A DNA stretch of 64,000 bases from Pseudomonas anatoliensis (GCF_017976235.1 NZ_JACVHC010000004.1:294699-358698), one strand, 5' to 3'. Shown: positions 19,102 through 27,813, numbered from the stretch's first letter. Program-made: numbers and translations. The notes: a model not told the origin generated them from the sequence alone.

Positions 19102-19128
19102 ATGGCGGAGAGATAGGGATTCGAACCC
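19102..19128. other. attL core (27 bp)
   Basis: ATGGCGGAGAGATAGGGATT plus CGAACCC, identical to 61248-61274. It is a displaced 3' end of tRNA-Ser (CCA complement TGG at 19103-19105), not a working tRNA, because the sequence after CGAACCC no longer matches. Confidence 0.92.
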
Positions 19129-19221
19129 ATGCCGCCATCACTTCGGGCCGCTATAGGCCAGCAAAACCAAGTCGGAGCATTGGTTTAAAAGGCTTGGAAA
19201 GGTCTACGGCGGCCTGCGTTC

Positions 19222-19241
19222 TGCCCTAAAAATGCCCTAAA
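19222..19241. other. paired TGCCCTAAA sites, candidate integrase arm-type sites (left)
   Basis: TGCCCTAAA occurs at 19222-19230 and again at 19233-19241, start to start 11 bp. The same pair with the same spacing is found at 61160-61179 near attR. Tyrosine integrases use short direct repeats flanking the core as arm sites, so this role is inferred. Confidence 0.6.
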
Positions 19242-19306
19242 TGTCGAATCCGTGTTCTGGCACTGTAACCTTGAGCATCAATCATTCCCCTGCATAGGAT
19301 TTCTGA

Positions 19307-20071
19307 ATGGGCAATCTCAAAGGATTCGAAACAGAGTTCGCGAAAATTGGCTTTTTCATCCCACCCTTCGTAAATTTCGGCACGTTCTCAGAAATCATAA
19401 AAGGCGCTGGAACATCCCAAGGTCACAGCCAAGCCCATATTGAAGCCGCGCTTAAGAAGATCTACACGCCTGGGCACTTAGCTGCCATGGTGGTATCTCG
19501 GTACCCGCAAATCCCGATAGTGCAGGACTACAAAGTCATCATTTCGGAATCAATCGAAGCACATTTTCTAGGACTGAACCATGTTGCAGTTTCAGGACTG
19601 GTCCCCGTCATAGAAGGAACGGCAAGACAACTGCACGAACTCTTCGGCCTTGGGAACGCGAGAAGATTAGAACTTAAGCCAATGCTAACGGCACTTCTGA
19701 GCTATGCCAAACAAGAAACCAACCGATTGAAGCTCGGGGCTTATGAAGAGGTCGATTCGATGCTGGATTCGTTCGACCACTATCTGAAGCAGTACCTTTA
19801 CGCTGGCTCAGACAGATACTCTCTTGCAGACAAAACGAATCGAAATGGCATCACGCACGGTTCGTATGCCGACGCTGATTACGGTACACCCTTAAACTTT
19901 TACAAGGTGATAGGTGCCGTTGATGTTCTATGCCTGATAGCAAAATTCCAACCGTTTGCTCCTGGAGACACCCCGGAAAGCCTAGCATTGGCAATGTATT
20001 ACCTAGGCCTTGCCGAGTGGAAAGAGCAGGACTTGAAGGCGAATACAGCCTTCCTGGATGCGGAGAGCTAA
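19307..20071 (+). CDS. HEPN-like protein, prophage cargo
   Basis: 254 residues. The C-terminal third carries RNGITHG (Arg179 to His184), the R-x4-H motif of HEPN ribonucleases, preceded by SLADKTN and followed by helical DVLCLIAKF. The N-terminal part is helical and not recognised. AGGA seven bases before the ATG is the ribosome-binding site. It is the first gene inside attL. HEPN proteins of this kind are often RNases in defence or toxin systems; that use here is inference. Confidence 0.6.
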   Translation: MGNLKGFETEFAKIGFFIPPFVNFGTFSEIIKGAGTSQGHSQAHIEAALKKIYTPGHLAAMVVSRYPQIPIVQDYKVIISESIEAHFLGLNHVAVSGLVPVIEGTARQLHELFGLGNARRLELKPMLTALLSYAKQETNRLKLGAYEEVDSMLDSFDHYLKQYLYAGSDRYSLADKTNRNGITHGSYADADYGTPLNFYKVIGAVDVLCLIAKFQPFAPGDTPESLALAMYYLGLAEWKEQDLKANTAFLDAES

Positions 20072-20304
20072 AGTGCCATATAGAGCCTCTAATAGACCGC
20101 TCTCGGCCAAGATCGACAATTCAACGTGTTTACAATCGTTCGGATATCCTGCACCGAGATAAGATGTTGGTGATACCTCGGGCAAGTCACCTTCAAAACT
20201 AGCGTCAACCGACGCACCACCTCGGGATCGATATGGATGACACGCCAAGGCCGACTGAGCCGATAAAAAAACGTCCCCCTGACCAAAGAACGCAGGGAAT
20301 GGAG

Positions 20305-20976
20305 ATGAGCGCAAAAGCGGAACTGGAAAAGAGAGGCTATCTGCTACTCAAGCAGTGGCGTAGCGGCACCTCCACCGAGGAAGTAGCTCGCATGGCAGGC
20401 TCTGTTCTCGATGTTGAGAAGGTGGCGGCAAACCATAAAATTCCAACCGTACAAACCCTCAGACCTCGCGAGACCACCGACGCCAAGTCGAATACGTACA
20501 GTGGCGTATTCGGACTGGACGAGTTCCCTCTCCACACTGATTATGCTCACTGGGAAACGCCCCCTCGCTACCTTATGCTCCGGTGCTTGGAGGGTACCTC
20601 GTCGGTAAGCACTTACCTTCTTCCCACCTCTCTGCTCCTTATTGATGCTGAGGAATACATCTCTCGAGCAGTTCTCGCGCCGCGTCGAAAACACCCGGAG
20701 CATCCGATCTGTACTATGCCGGTCGTCTTTTCCCGGAATAGAGTGATGGGATTACGTTGGGATTTTCTATTTCTGAAACCTGTCAATGTAGCCGCTGTAA
20801 AAACGGGGGAACTTGTCAAATCTCTCTTCGAAAGATCAGTTGAAACCATTCATTTGTCTGATCTACATGACACCATAATTATTGACAACTGGCGAGTACT
20901 TCATGGTCGATCATCCGTGCCGCCACAAGCAAAAAATCGCAGCATTGAACGAATTTACCTTTCCGACTTATGGTGA
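20305..20976 (+). CDS. TauD/TfdA-like Fe(II)/2-oxoglutarate dioxygenase, prophage cargo
   Basis: About 223 residues with the double-stranded beta-helix signature: FPLHTDYAHW provides His77 and Asp79 of the HxD motif, and DNWRVLHGR provides His200. Arg216 (SIERIYL) sits where 2-oxoglutarate carboxylate is bound. ATG 20305 is chosen for its AGGGA sequence 6 bases upstream; the frame opens at 20233. Substrate is unknown. The next gene starts 5 bases after its stop, so the dioxygenase and the HEPN/zinc protein are likely coupled and act together. The length is shorter than metabolic TauD (about 280), suggesting a special subfamily. Confidence 0.75.
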   Translation: MSAKAELEKRGYLLLKQWRSGTSTEEVARMAGSVLDVEKVAANHKIPTVQTLRPRETTDAKSNTYSGVFGLDEFPLHTDYAHWETPPRYLMLRCLEGTSSVSTYLLPTSLLLIDAEEYISRAVLAPRRKHPEHPICTMPVVFSRNRVMGLRWDFLFLKPVNVAAVKTGELVKSLFERSVETIHLSDLHDTIIIDNWRVLHGRSSVPPQAKNRSIERIYLSDLW

Positions 20977-20981
20977 CTTAA

Positions 20982-21938
20982 ATGGATGTTTCAGACAATA
21001 ACATGCCGTGGTCTAAAGACTCTTTGCTTAGCAAAGCCCAACTTTATGCTGATGAAATGAATCGATTCACAGCCGACGACTGGCAGTTTGGACTTTTTTC
21101 ATCCTTGAGTCTTGAGTTTCTCTCGCGCGCAGCACTATCGAACATATCCCCTGCATTGCTGGCAGACCAGCAGAATTGGCGCAATATTATGTACGCTCTC
21201 GGCGGCGCGACCACTGCAAAAAAGTTCTCTGCAGTTTCGATAGGAACCAAAGAGGTATTAGCTCGACTTACGGAACTTGTCCCCAGCTTCACGACGGAAA
21301 TAGCAGGCTTCTGCTCCAAACACGTTGAAAGACGCAATGCCGAGCTCCACACTGGCGAGGCAGCGTTTATTGATGCCGAAACGTCTGACTGGCTTCCAAA
21401 GTTTTATAAAGCTTGCAGTATCTTGCTCCAATCAATGGACGAGAAATTGAGCACAATGATGCCTAACGCGAATAAAGCTCAGGAGATGATTGACTCGCTC
21501 GACGACGCGACAGCCAAGGCAGTAGAGCAGGAGATTAAGGCGTACGCGAAGGTTTGGAGCAACAAATCCGAAAAAGATCAGAACACGGCGAGATCCCAAG
21601 CTGAAGCTTGGGCTACACGCCAATCAGGACATCGTATTAGTTGCCCAGCTTGTAAATCCACTGCTTTACTTCACGGAGCACCTAACGGTGCAGTTTCCAC
21701 CACAATAGGCGATGATGAGGTTATCCAGCGGCAAACTATGTTGCCATCGGCTTTCGAATGCATAGCTTGCCAGATGAAGATCAGCGGCTATTCCAAGCTC
21801 ACTGCTTGCGGACTCGGAAACGTATTTACTGAAACAACCACTTATTCCGCTGCAGAGTTCTTTAACCTATACACAGAGGATGATATTGAGACCGCTAAAC
21901 GCGAACAGTATGATTATGAGCCCGACAACAACGAATAA
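20982..21938 (+). CDS. HEPN-like protein with C-terminal zinc ribbon, prophage cargo
   Basis: 318 residues. The N-terminal helical domain contains VERRNAELHTGE, an R-x4-H HEPN motif (Arg118 to His123). The end holds CPAC (Cys221, Cys224) and CIAC (Cys260, Cys263), four cysteines of a zinc ribbon likely to bind nucleic acid or protein. A Lys/Glu-rich helix joins the two. It lies 5 bases after the dioxygenase stop with no separate ribosome-binding site, pointing to translational coupling. An RNase role is inference. Confidence 0.65.
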   Translation: MDVSDNNMPWSKDSLLSKAQLYADEMNRFTADDWQFGLFSSLSLEFLSRAALSNISPALLADQQNWRNIMYALGGATTAKKFSAVSIGTKEVLARLTELVPSFTTEIAGFCSKHVERRNAELHTGEAAFIDAETSDWLPKFYKACSILLQSMDEKLSTMMPNANKAQEMIDSLDDATAKAVEQEIKAYAKVWSNKSEKDQNTARSQAEAWATRQSGHRISCPACKSTALLHGAPNGAVSTTIGDDEVIQRQTMLPSAFECIACQMKISGYSKLTACGLGNVFTETTTYSAAEFFNLYTEDDIETAKREQYDYEPDNNE

Positions 21939-22009
21939 ATCGCACCGTTTCCATAGAGAGCGAGATAGGCAAATATGGGGCGAACACGGCCAAAGGACAG
22001 GCATTGAAA

Positions 22010-23401
22010 ATGCATCAGACAGGAGCCACGATATTGATAGGCCAAAACTCCAGTTTTAGAAGAGGAGAACCCACTTGGGCAAATGCTTGTGTCGGAGAGA
22101 ATGGACAGCCCAGCTATGTTGAATACGCCAAAGGTTTTTCAGCTGCCGCCAACAGCCTTATTTTCAATGTCCTAGAAACACGCGGGGCAAAATTCTCCCC
22201 TGACCTACTTATTTATCCAATTTGCTTCAACATGCGCCACGCGGTTGAATTACATCTTAAAGGCACAGCCGACTATTTAATTAATTTCTCATCAAAACGC
22301 CCACCAACAATTGAATTCAATCTCGCAAGCTCGCACGACATTGGCATAATTTGGAATTTTATCAAGACAAACTCTGTGAGAATTGACCCTCGCTACTCAA
22401 TAATAATCCAAAAAATGGATCAAACCATCTCAGACATCGCTAAAATAGACCCTACAGGACAAACCTTCAGATATGCATTTGACAAAGAAAGCAAGAAACA
22501 CCTTGTCGAAACCTACCTGATAAATGTAAAAGTGCTTCACGACAAATTCTCAAAATTAGAAAATCACCTGTCAGACCTCAACCTACTAAACGAAGCGATA
22601 GATGAAGAGTTACGCTATGGCGATAGAACATCAAAATTATCTAGACATGATCTTTATTTGATCGCCAAAGCTCTTCCAAAGCGCTCTTCCTGGGGAACTG
22701 AAAAATTCATTCAAACAAAAGAAACAATACAAAAGAAACTTAATATAAGCTCAAATGACTTTAGTCGCGCATTAACATGCATCCAAAAAAACTATCAACT
22801 ATCCCATATAATAGAAGCACCTTTAGCCTTGCTACAGGCGAATTTAGAGACTTTTATTAAATTTTTTGACGCATGGTGCATCACAAATGACATTGTAGAA
22901 TATCGAACTGCTTTTTCCGACAAGGAGTTTGATATTGTAATGATCGACACGGGCTCTATAGACTTCCTACAAGACTTGCTTGACGACAACAGAAAAGAAA
23001 AAGAAGCTATGGAGAAAATCAGAAATAACCTCGACATCCATCAAATGATTGACATCGAGACTCTTTACCGCTTAACCAGCGAAGCCCACTATGGAGAAAG
23101 ATACCCATTTTTATATAACCTATATAAATCTCACGCAGAACTCGACAACCGAGGCATAGATGGCATATCCGACACCATGCTAGGGAGATTCAGAGCTCCA
23201 GATCAAATAATAAAAAGCTTGTTCTTTCTCGGACAAAGGGACATAGCCGAGCATTTAATAGCTCGTTATGAGCTCGGCGATTGTTTTGACTGGCTAGCGG
23301 ACGCTAGAAACAAAACACTATTTAAAGAGCCTTGGACCTGGGCATTCAGTGAAGAGGACATAACAAAATGGGACCACGCACGCATCGGTTCAATTATTTA
23401 G
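22010..23401 (+). CDS. HEPN-like large hypothetical protein, AT-rich cargo
   Basis: About 463 residues, very rich in Lys, Ile and Asn and clearly more AT-rich than the phage structural genes, which suggests separate transfer. Near residue 70 LLIYPICFNMRHAVELHLKG resembles a widespread HEPN-like motif (Arg76, x5, His82). The rest is predicted helical without known motifs. ATG 22010 is preferred to TTG 22004. It lies 71 bases after the previous cargo gene on the same strand and may belong to the same operon. Confidence 0.55.
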   Translation: MHQTGATILIGQNSSFRRGEPTWANACVGENGQPSYVEYAKGFSAAANSLIFNVLETRGAKFSPDLLIYPICFNMRHAVELHLKGTADYLINFSSKRPPTIEFNLASSHDIGIIWNFIKTNSVRIDPRYSIIIQKMDQTISDIAKIDPTGQTFRYAFDKESKKHLVETYLINVKVLHDKFSKLENHLSDLNLLNEAIDEELRYGDRTSKLSRHDLYLIAKALPKRSSWGTEKFIQTKETIQKKLNISSNDFSRALTCIQKNYQLSHIIEAPLALLQANLETFIKFFDAWCITNDIVEYRTAFSDKEFDIVMIDTGSIDFLQDLLDDNRKEKEAMEKIRNNLDIHQMIDIETLYRLTSEAHYGERYPFLYNLYKSHAELDNRGIDGISDTMLGRFRAPDQIIKSLFFLGQRDIAEHLIARYELGDCFDWLADARNKTLFKEPWTWAFSEEDITKWDHARIGSII

Positions 23402-23662
23402 AATTCACAATACTTGAAGGTATCTTTTCCCGCAACAGTGGCAATGACCAATGGCATTGTTGCAGGTGAGCTTTTATATGCAGGAAATTTTCCATAATTG
23501 ATCCGATCTGATGGTGTTACTTTGTCTCATTATTTCCCGCTGCATGCCTCAATCTGGTTTCGTTGTCACGCTAGCGCTCGAAGAGTCCCCCTCCCCGAAT
23601 GCTCGTCGATCCTGTTGAGCACCGATCACACAAAGCTAGCGCCCATGCATTGCTTACCTAGC
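23402..23662. other. gap between convergent cargo genes
   Basis: 261 bp between the plus-strand HEPN-like gene and the minus-strand DUF2971-like gene. I see no gene or clear terminator. Confidence 0.4.
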
Positions 23663-24505
23663 TTAGGTATTCTTTTTGAATGCGCCATATAATTCAGATT
23701 CAACAACTGCTAAGCCTAGAGGTTCACATATCTCTCTAACCTCCTCAAAAAAACAAAGCCCGCCGAGCGGCGACACAACAACCTTATCGATTCCCAATTC
23801 TGTATTTTCAATCAAGCGACCATGCAACTTTTCCTGCTCGCTTAGAGGTTCGACCGAAGAGTCAAAGTAGACAAACCTAATTTCACGTTCAAACCCATAG
23901 CAGTAATGCTTGGCTAAAAATGGAGCAAGAGGAATATCTCTTTCGTACTGGAAACTATCTGGATAAAAGTATTCTACCTTAGCCGCTCTCAACTCAAACC
24001 CTGAAGATAAGGATAGAGAGCCAACCAGCTTTCCGACCGTTGTTTCAATACATACCGCTCTAGACTCATCGCAGGCGCCCTCGCACCGATCCCGGCCATA
24101 TATTTTCCACATCTCTAACCTTTCAATTTCACTTGAATCCCAACAACTCACAAATAGATTATCTTTCTGCCACGCTAACAACGCCGAATTCTCCTCAATG
24201 CTAGAAGTTAAGTACTTTCCAAAAACAGTTGAGAGTGAAACTTTAGGGACAGCATCTCGGCACTCCGCTCTTGATCGGTCATTTGACGGCCACATCTGAT
24301 TCATTGCGACATCAAGAAGTACCCTCTCGTACTCCAGAAGGTAAGGCGTAATCGTGTGCAATCCACCTTCCAGTTGATCCTCAAATGAAGTCATGGCTGG
24401 AAAGTAATGCATTCCCTGACGAACCAACCGTTCGAATTTTTTCATAGACATGTAACGGCGTATTTTTTCGGTGCCGTCAATTCCAGAAATGTATCGCACC
24501 TGCAT
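23663..24505 (-). CDS. DUF2971-like protein, prophage cargo
   Basis: About 280 residues. The start (FERLVRQGMHYFPAMTSFEDQLEG), LFVSCWDSSEIERLEMWKIYG and the C-terminal HYCYGFEREIRFVYFD follow the usual order of DUF2971 proteins. GAGGGG five bases before the ATG at 24505 favours this start over a frame open to 24637 that would overlap the methylase. DUF2971 genes are common in mobile elements and defence islands, but no biochemical function is established. Lower GC than the lysis genes next to it. Confidence 0.65.
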   Translation of the reverse strand: MQVRYISGIDGTEKIRRYMSMKKFERLVRQGMHYFPAMTSFEDQLEGGLHTITPYLLEYERVLLDVAMNQMWPSNDRSRAECRDAVPKVSLSTVFGKYLTSSIEENSALLAWQKDNLFVSCWDSSEIERLEMWKIYGRDRCEGACDESRAVCIETTVGKLVGSLSLSSGFELRAAKVEYFYPDSFQYERDIPLAPFLAKHYCYGFEREIRFVYFDSSVEPLSEQEKLHGRLIENTELGIDKVVVSPLGGLCFFEEVREICEPLGLAVVESELYGAFKKNT

Positions 24506-24603
24506 AAACCCCTCACATTGGCTAATAACAACCTGGCATATGCCCTGTGGAAACCCTGTTAGCAATGAAGATAGAGGTTCCAAGGGCACTATAGGCATTT
24601 CTC

Positions 24604-25398
24604 TTAAAACAATCCTCCTAACGCTTTCGGCTCCCAATTCATGATCACCAACTCGCCACTGATTTCGGCCTTCCCCTGCCGCTGGTTGATAGTGGTGTAG
24701 CGAATGTCCAGTGTCTCGAAGTGGAAGCCCTCGAACACACGGCGGATGTCTGGATGATCATTGATGCTGACCATCACCTTGCCTTTGCAGCGGCGCATGA
24801 AGTCGGCCATCCGCTCATAGTTCTCGAACGGAAAGTCCACGCCATAGCCGGCTGTCTGCCAGTAAGGCGGGTCCATGTAATGGAAGGTATGGGCGCGGTC
24901 GTAACGTTCAGCGCATTCAAGCCAGGGAAGGTTTTCGACGTAGGTTCCCGACAGGCGCTGCCACGCGGCCGAGAGGTTTTCCTCGATGCGTAGCAAGTTG
25001 ATGGCCGGTGCGGTGGTCGCCGTGCCGAACGTCTGACCCGAGACCTTGCCGGCGAAGGCGTGGTGCTGCAGGTAAAAGAATCGGGCGGCACGCTGAATGT
25101 CGGTGAGGGTTTCAGGACGGGTCATTTTCTGCCATTCGAACACCTGCCGCGAGCTGAGCGCCCATTTGAACTGGCGCACGAACTCTTCGAGGTGGTTCTG
25201 CACGACGCGGTAAAGCGTGACCAAGTCGCCGTTGATGTCGTTGAGGACTTCGACCGGCGATGGCTGGGGCTTCATGAAGTAGAGCGCGGCACCGCCGGCA
25301 AAGACTTCAACGTAGCATTCGTGTGGCGGAAAAAGCGGAATGAGGCGGTCGGCCAGGCGGCGTTTGCCGCCCATCCAAGGGATGATGGGTGTAGACAT
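24604..25398 (-). CDS. DNA adenine N6-methyltransferase (Dam/D12 class)
   Basis: About 264 residues. IIPWMGGKRRLADRLIPLFP and YVEVFAGGAALYF form the SAM-binding motifs and FHYMDPPYWQT is the catalytic DPPY. This is the D12 class like Dam, but no partner restriction gene is present, so it is an orphan methylase that probably marks phage DNA. The recognition sequence cannot be read from the gene. It is the last gene of the late strand after the lysis genes. Confidence 0.88.
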   Translation of the reverse strand: MSTPIIPWMGGKRRLADRLIPLFPPHECYVEVFAGGAALYFMKPQPSPVEVLNDINGDLVTLYRVVQNHLEEFVRQFKWALSSRQVFEWQKMTRPETLTDIQRAARFFYLQHHAFAGKVSGQTFGTATTAPAINLLRIEENLSAAWQRLSGTYVENLPWLECAERYDRAHTFHYMDPPYWQTAGYGVDFPFENYERMADFMRRCKGKVMVSINDHPDIRRVFEGFHFETLDIRYTTINQRQGKAEISGELVIMNWEPKALGGLF

Positions 25399-25549
25399 AA
25401 AAAGCAAGACCTTTGCTGTATGGATAAACAGGTGCTAGGCTCGCCGCGCTTTGTGCACGGAGCAAGAGCCTTGGCTGGACTTGCAGGGACCATCTGCAGG
25501 GACGGCGGTCGATCCGTATGTTGACGCATCCGGACCGGCCGCTCTTTTT

Positions 25550-26092
25550 TCACTTCGGTGTCGAGACTTCCTTGGCGTATGCCTGACAGGCTGCGAGGGC
25601 AATTAGCCCCCGGTCGCCGTCATCGGTGACGCCGATAATTCGTTGAGCATGCGCTGGGTCAAGTTCGGCTCTTGTGGGACCATGAACCACGCCGCCGGTG
25701 GCGGTGGTGGCTGACATCGATCCAATGCCGGCGCCGGTGGTGGCGTCGAGTAGGACTGACAGGCGCAGATCAGCAGTGGCAAGGCGGTCGCGCAGGCGAC
25801 CTTGATCACGTTGGACATCGCTCAAGGCTCGATAATGGGTTTGTTCACTGGTTGCCAGGCGCTGCTCGAGCGCGAGGCGTTTATCCTGTTCGGCACGCTG
25901 CTGAGCGGCCGAAGCAAGGGTTATCTGATTGAGCGTTTCGGTGTGCAGGCGGCCTTGTTCGGCGAGCTGGGTGCCATAACGCCACTCCTGGACTCGCCAG
26001 GTGATGGCCGCAAAACCACCGACCACGACGACCAGCAGCGCGCCTTTTGCCAGTAGCCGATACGGCGCCGGGATCAGTTCGCCGAAACGCAT
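25550..26092 (-). CDS. Rz: Rz-like i-spanin
   Basis: About 180 residues. An N-terminal membrane anchor (LLAKGALLVVVVGGFAAITW) is followed by a long helical periplasmic part rich in Gln, Arg and Ala (QRAEQDKRLALEQRLATSE), the pattern of Rz. It fuses inner and outer membranes at lysis with Rz1, which is encoded inside it in another frame. Its start overlaps the endolysin stop by 19 bases. ATG 26092 is chosen so that the basic residues precede the anchor. Confidence 0.85.
   Translation of the reverse strand: MRFGELIPAPYRLLAKGALLVVVVGGFAAITWRVQEWRYGTQLAEQGRLHTETLNQITLASAAQQRAEQDKRLALEQRLATSEQTHYRALSDVQRDQGRLRDRLATADLRLSVLLDATTGAGIGSMSATTATGGVVHGPTRAELDPAHAQRIIGVTDDGDRGLIALAACQAYAKEVSTPK
25603..25818 (-). 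CDS. Rz1: Rz1-like outer-membrane lipoprotein (o-spanin), nested in Rz
   Basis: 71 residues in a different frame entirely within Rz. ATALPLLICACQSYS is a lipoprotein signal with lipobox LICAC, and the mature part is proline-rich (TPPPAPALDRCQPPPPPAAW), as is usual for Rz1. The nested arrangement is that of lambda. ATG at 25818. Confidence 0.8.
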   Translation of the reverse strand: MSNVIKVACATALPLLICACQSYSTPPPAPALDRCQPPPPPAAWFMVPQEPNLTQRMLNELSASPMTATGG

Positions 26093-26637
26093 AGCACCGC
26101 CCTCGCCCGCCCCCACAACTCCAGCCGATCCTGCAGACCACTGAGGCCGCCATTGATCCTGCGGGTGATCGTGTTGAATTCATTTTGATCGGCCAGCGCG
26201 TTCAGCCCATTCACCGACCAGAACCATGCGGCCGATTCGGCGGCCCACTGCGGCAGTTCCAGCAGTTCAGGCGTGCGCAGCAATCGCTCGTCGCCAAACA
26301 GCACCAAGCTGCAGCGCAGGTAATTGTCGTGGCCTGTGACCTGGATCAGGCCGCGACCGCGATAGCGCTGGCCATCACCATCTGCTGCCGGCGTGTTGCC
26401 CAGTTTTGCAGCAAGGTTGCCGGTGTCGTATCTGCTTAGGTACTGGTCGCCGCCCAGCTCCCGGACGTACTGCAGCTGACCCGACTCGTGACCGACTTGC
26501 GCCAGGAACGCGGCCTGGCGTTTCGGCGTGTTGATCTGTCGATGGGTCATGGCTGCGTTGAGAGCGGATACAAAAACGCCCGCTTGGCGGCGGGCGTTGG
26601 GCATGATGCTTTGCAGCTGTTGTTCAGTGATGGACAT
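26074..26637 (-). CDS. endolysin, glycoside hydrolase family 19
   Basis: About 187 residues. FLAQVGHESGQLQYVRELGG has the GH19 catalytic Glu, and GDGQRYRGRGLIQVTGHDNY the second acidic/substrate loop. This chitinase-like fold cuts peptidoglycan glycan strands at lysis. There is no signal peptide, so release depends on a holin. ATG 26637 follows CTGGAGTTTGT; a terminator-like hairpin lies just upstream. Confidence 0.88.
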   Translation of the reverse strand: MSITEQQLQSIMPNARRQAGVFVSALNAAMTHRQINTPKRQAAFLAQVGHESGQLQYVRELGGDQYLSRYDTGNLAAKLGNTPAADGDGQRYRGRGLIQVTGHDNYLRCSLVLFGDERLLRTPELLELPQWAAESAAWFWSVNGLNALADQNEFNTITRRINGGLSGLQDRLELWGRARAVLCVSAN

Positions 26638-26652
26638 ACAAACTCCAGACGT

Positions 26653-26685
26653 AAAAAACCGCACTCAGGCGGCGATGGAATGCGG
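26653..26685 (-). terminator. hairpin with T-run upstream of the endolysin gene
   Basis: On the minus strand CCGC-loop-GCGG is followed by TTTTTTAC and then directly by the CTGGAG ribosome-binding site of the endolysin. One of a set of similar modules in the late operon. Confidence 0.5.
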
Positions 26686-27735
26686 CTATTGCTTCTCGAT
26701 GTTCACCACCTTGAGTGGTGGTTTTGCACCCTTCTTTTTCTTGCCCTTGGATTTACCTGCTTTGCCGGCGTTGCATTCGACCGTGGTGGACCAGCCGGAT
26801 TGGGTGAACACCTGCTCCACCGAGTCCGCCAGATACTCGCCATCAAGGCCGACTTTGAAGCCCTGGGCGAGAATCGGCCGCTCGGCGAAGATGTCAGTCC
26901 GTCCTTCCATCTCAAACCGCACGTCGGCGGTCGAGCGATTGAACGCTGACAGACGGGCCTTGGCGGCCGCTTCGGCGGCGGTCTTATTCGGGTAGATATG
27001 GCGATCGGTATGCACCGCCGGCAGACCGTCCGGGGAGTCATCGTTGTCGATGGTGACCACTTCCAGCTTGCCGTCCTTTTTGTTCTGGTGCTTGGTCGAA
27101 ACCGCCTTGTGTGAGTTGCGATCGCCTAGGCTGAATTGCCAGCGACTGAGGTCGCGACGGGTCAGGGTGACAGCGCCAAACGCCTTACCGCTGGCCGTCT
27201 GGCCACCTTGGCGCGGCATCACCAATAGTTTGCCGTCGGCGACCTTGGCCGTGCAGTCGTAATGCTTGGCGAGCCGGGTGATGAAATTAAAATCGGACTC
27301 GTTGAGCTGGTCGACCCGGGCGACCTTGGTCGACACCGGACACACCGGCGTCCAGCCATTGCGCGCCGCGACGTCAGCCACGATCTTCGAGAGCGGCACG
27401 TTTTCCCAGCTTCCGCTACGGATGGTTTTGCCACTGCCACGCATGTCGCTGGCCTTGCCCTTGATCACGATGGTGTCCGGCGGGCCTGATACCTCGACGG
27501 TGTCCACGGTGTAGCTGCCCATGCGCGCCAAGGTCGTTTCGGCGTAACCCAGGTATATCTCGATAGCGCTGCCACGCCGTGGCAATTTCACCTGACCATC
27601 ACGGTCGTCGATACGCAACTCAAACTCGTCGGACTCCATGCCCGGCTTGTCAGAGGTGCGCAGCAACAACAGACGATCATTGATCTTGGCCGTGACGTCG
27701 GCCCCATCGGCGACAATGCGAAACATCGGGGTCAT
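26686..27735 (-). CDS. D: phage late control D-type baseplate/tail protein (P2 gpD)
   Basis: About 349 residues. FRIVADGADVTAKINDRLLLL start and DEFELRIDD plus the LSKIVADVAARNGW segment are typical of the P2 gpD family, related to the hub of contractile tails. The C terminus is Lys-rich. ATG 27735 is used; the open frame begins earlier at 27762 within a terminator-like hairpin. It is followed by the endolysin. Confidence 0.85.
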   Translation of the reverse strand: MTPMFRIVADGADVTAKINDRLLLLRTSDKPGMESDEFELRIDDRDGQVKLPRRGSAIEIYLGYAETTLARMGSYTVDTVEVSGPPDTIVIKGKASDMRGSGKTIRSGSWENVPLSKIVADVAARNGWTPVCPVSTKVARVDQLNESDFNFITRLAKHYDCTAKVADGKLLVMPRQGGQTASGKAFGAVTLTRRDLSRWQFSLGDRNSHKAVSTKHQNKKDGKLEVVTIDNDDSPDGLPAVHTDRHIYPNKTAAEAAAKARLSAFNRSTADVRFEMEGRTDIFAERPILAQGFKVGLDGEYLADSVEQVFTQSGWSTTVECNAGKAGKSKGKKKKGAKPPLKVVNIEKQ

Positions 27736-27750
27736 GGATTTTTTCCAATA

Positions 27751-27773
27751 AAAAACCCGCACAAGGCGGGTCA
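27751..27773 (-). terminator. hairpin with T-run upstream of gpD
   Basis: On the minus strand ACCCGCC-TTGT-GCGGGTTTTT, a 6-bp GC stem with T-run, 15-20 bases before the gpD ATG. Confidence 0.6.
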
Positions 27774-27788
27774 GAAAAACAAGGTGCC

Positions 27789-27800
27789 GTTACGCGTAAC
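27789..27800. repeat. 12-bp palindrome GTTACGCGTAAC, copy 1
   Basis: Perfect palindrome between gpX and gpD; the same 12 bases recur at 34200-34211 in another late intergenic gap. Confidence 0.6.
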
Positions 27801-27813
27801 GCGGCGGCCGAGG

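Noticed and set aside
19102..19128. tRNA gene at attL
   Set aside because: Only the last 27 bases match; the anticodon part is missing.
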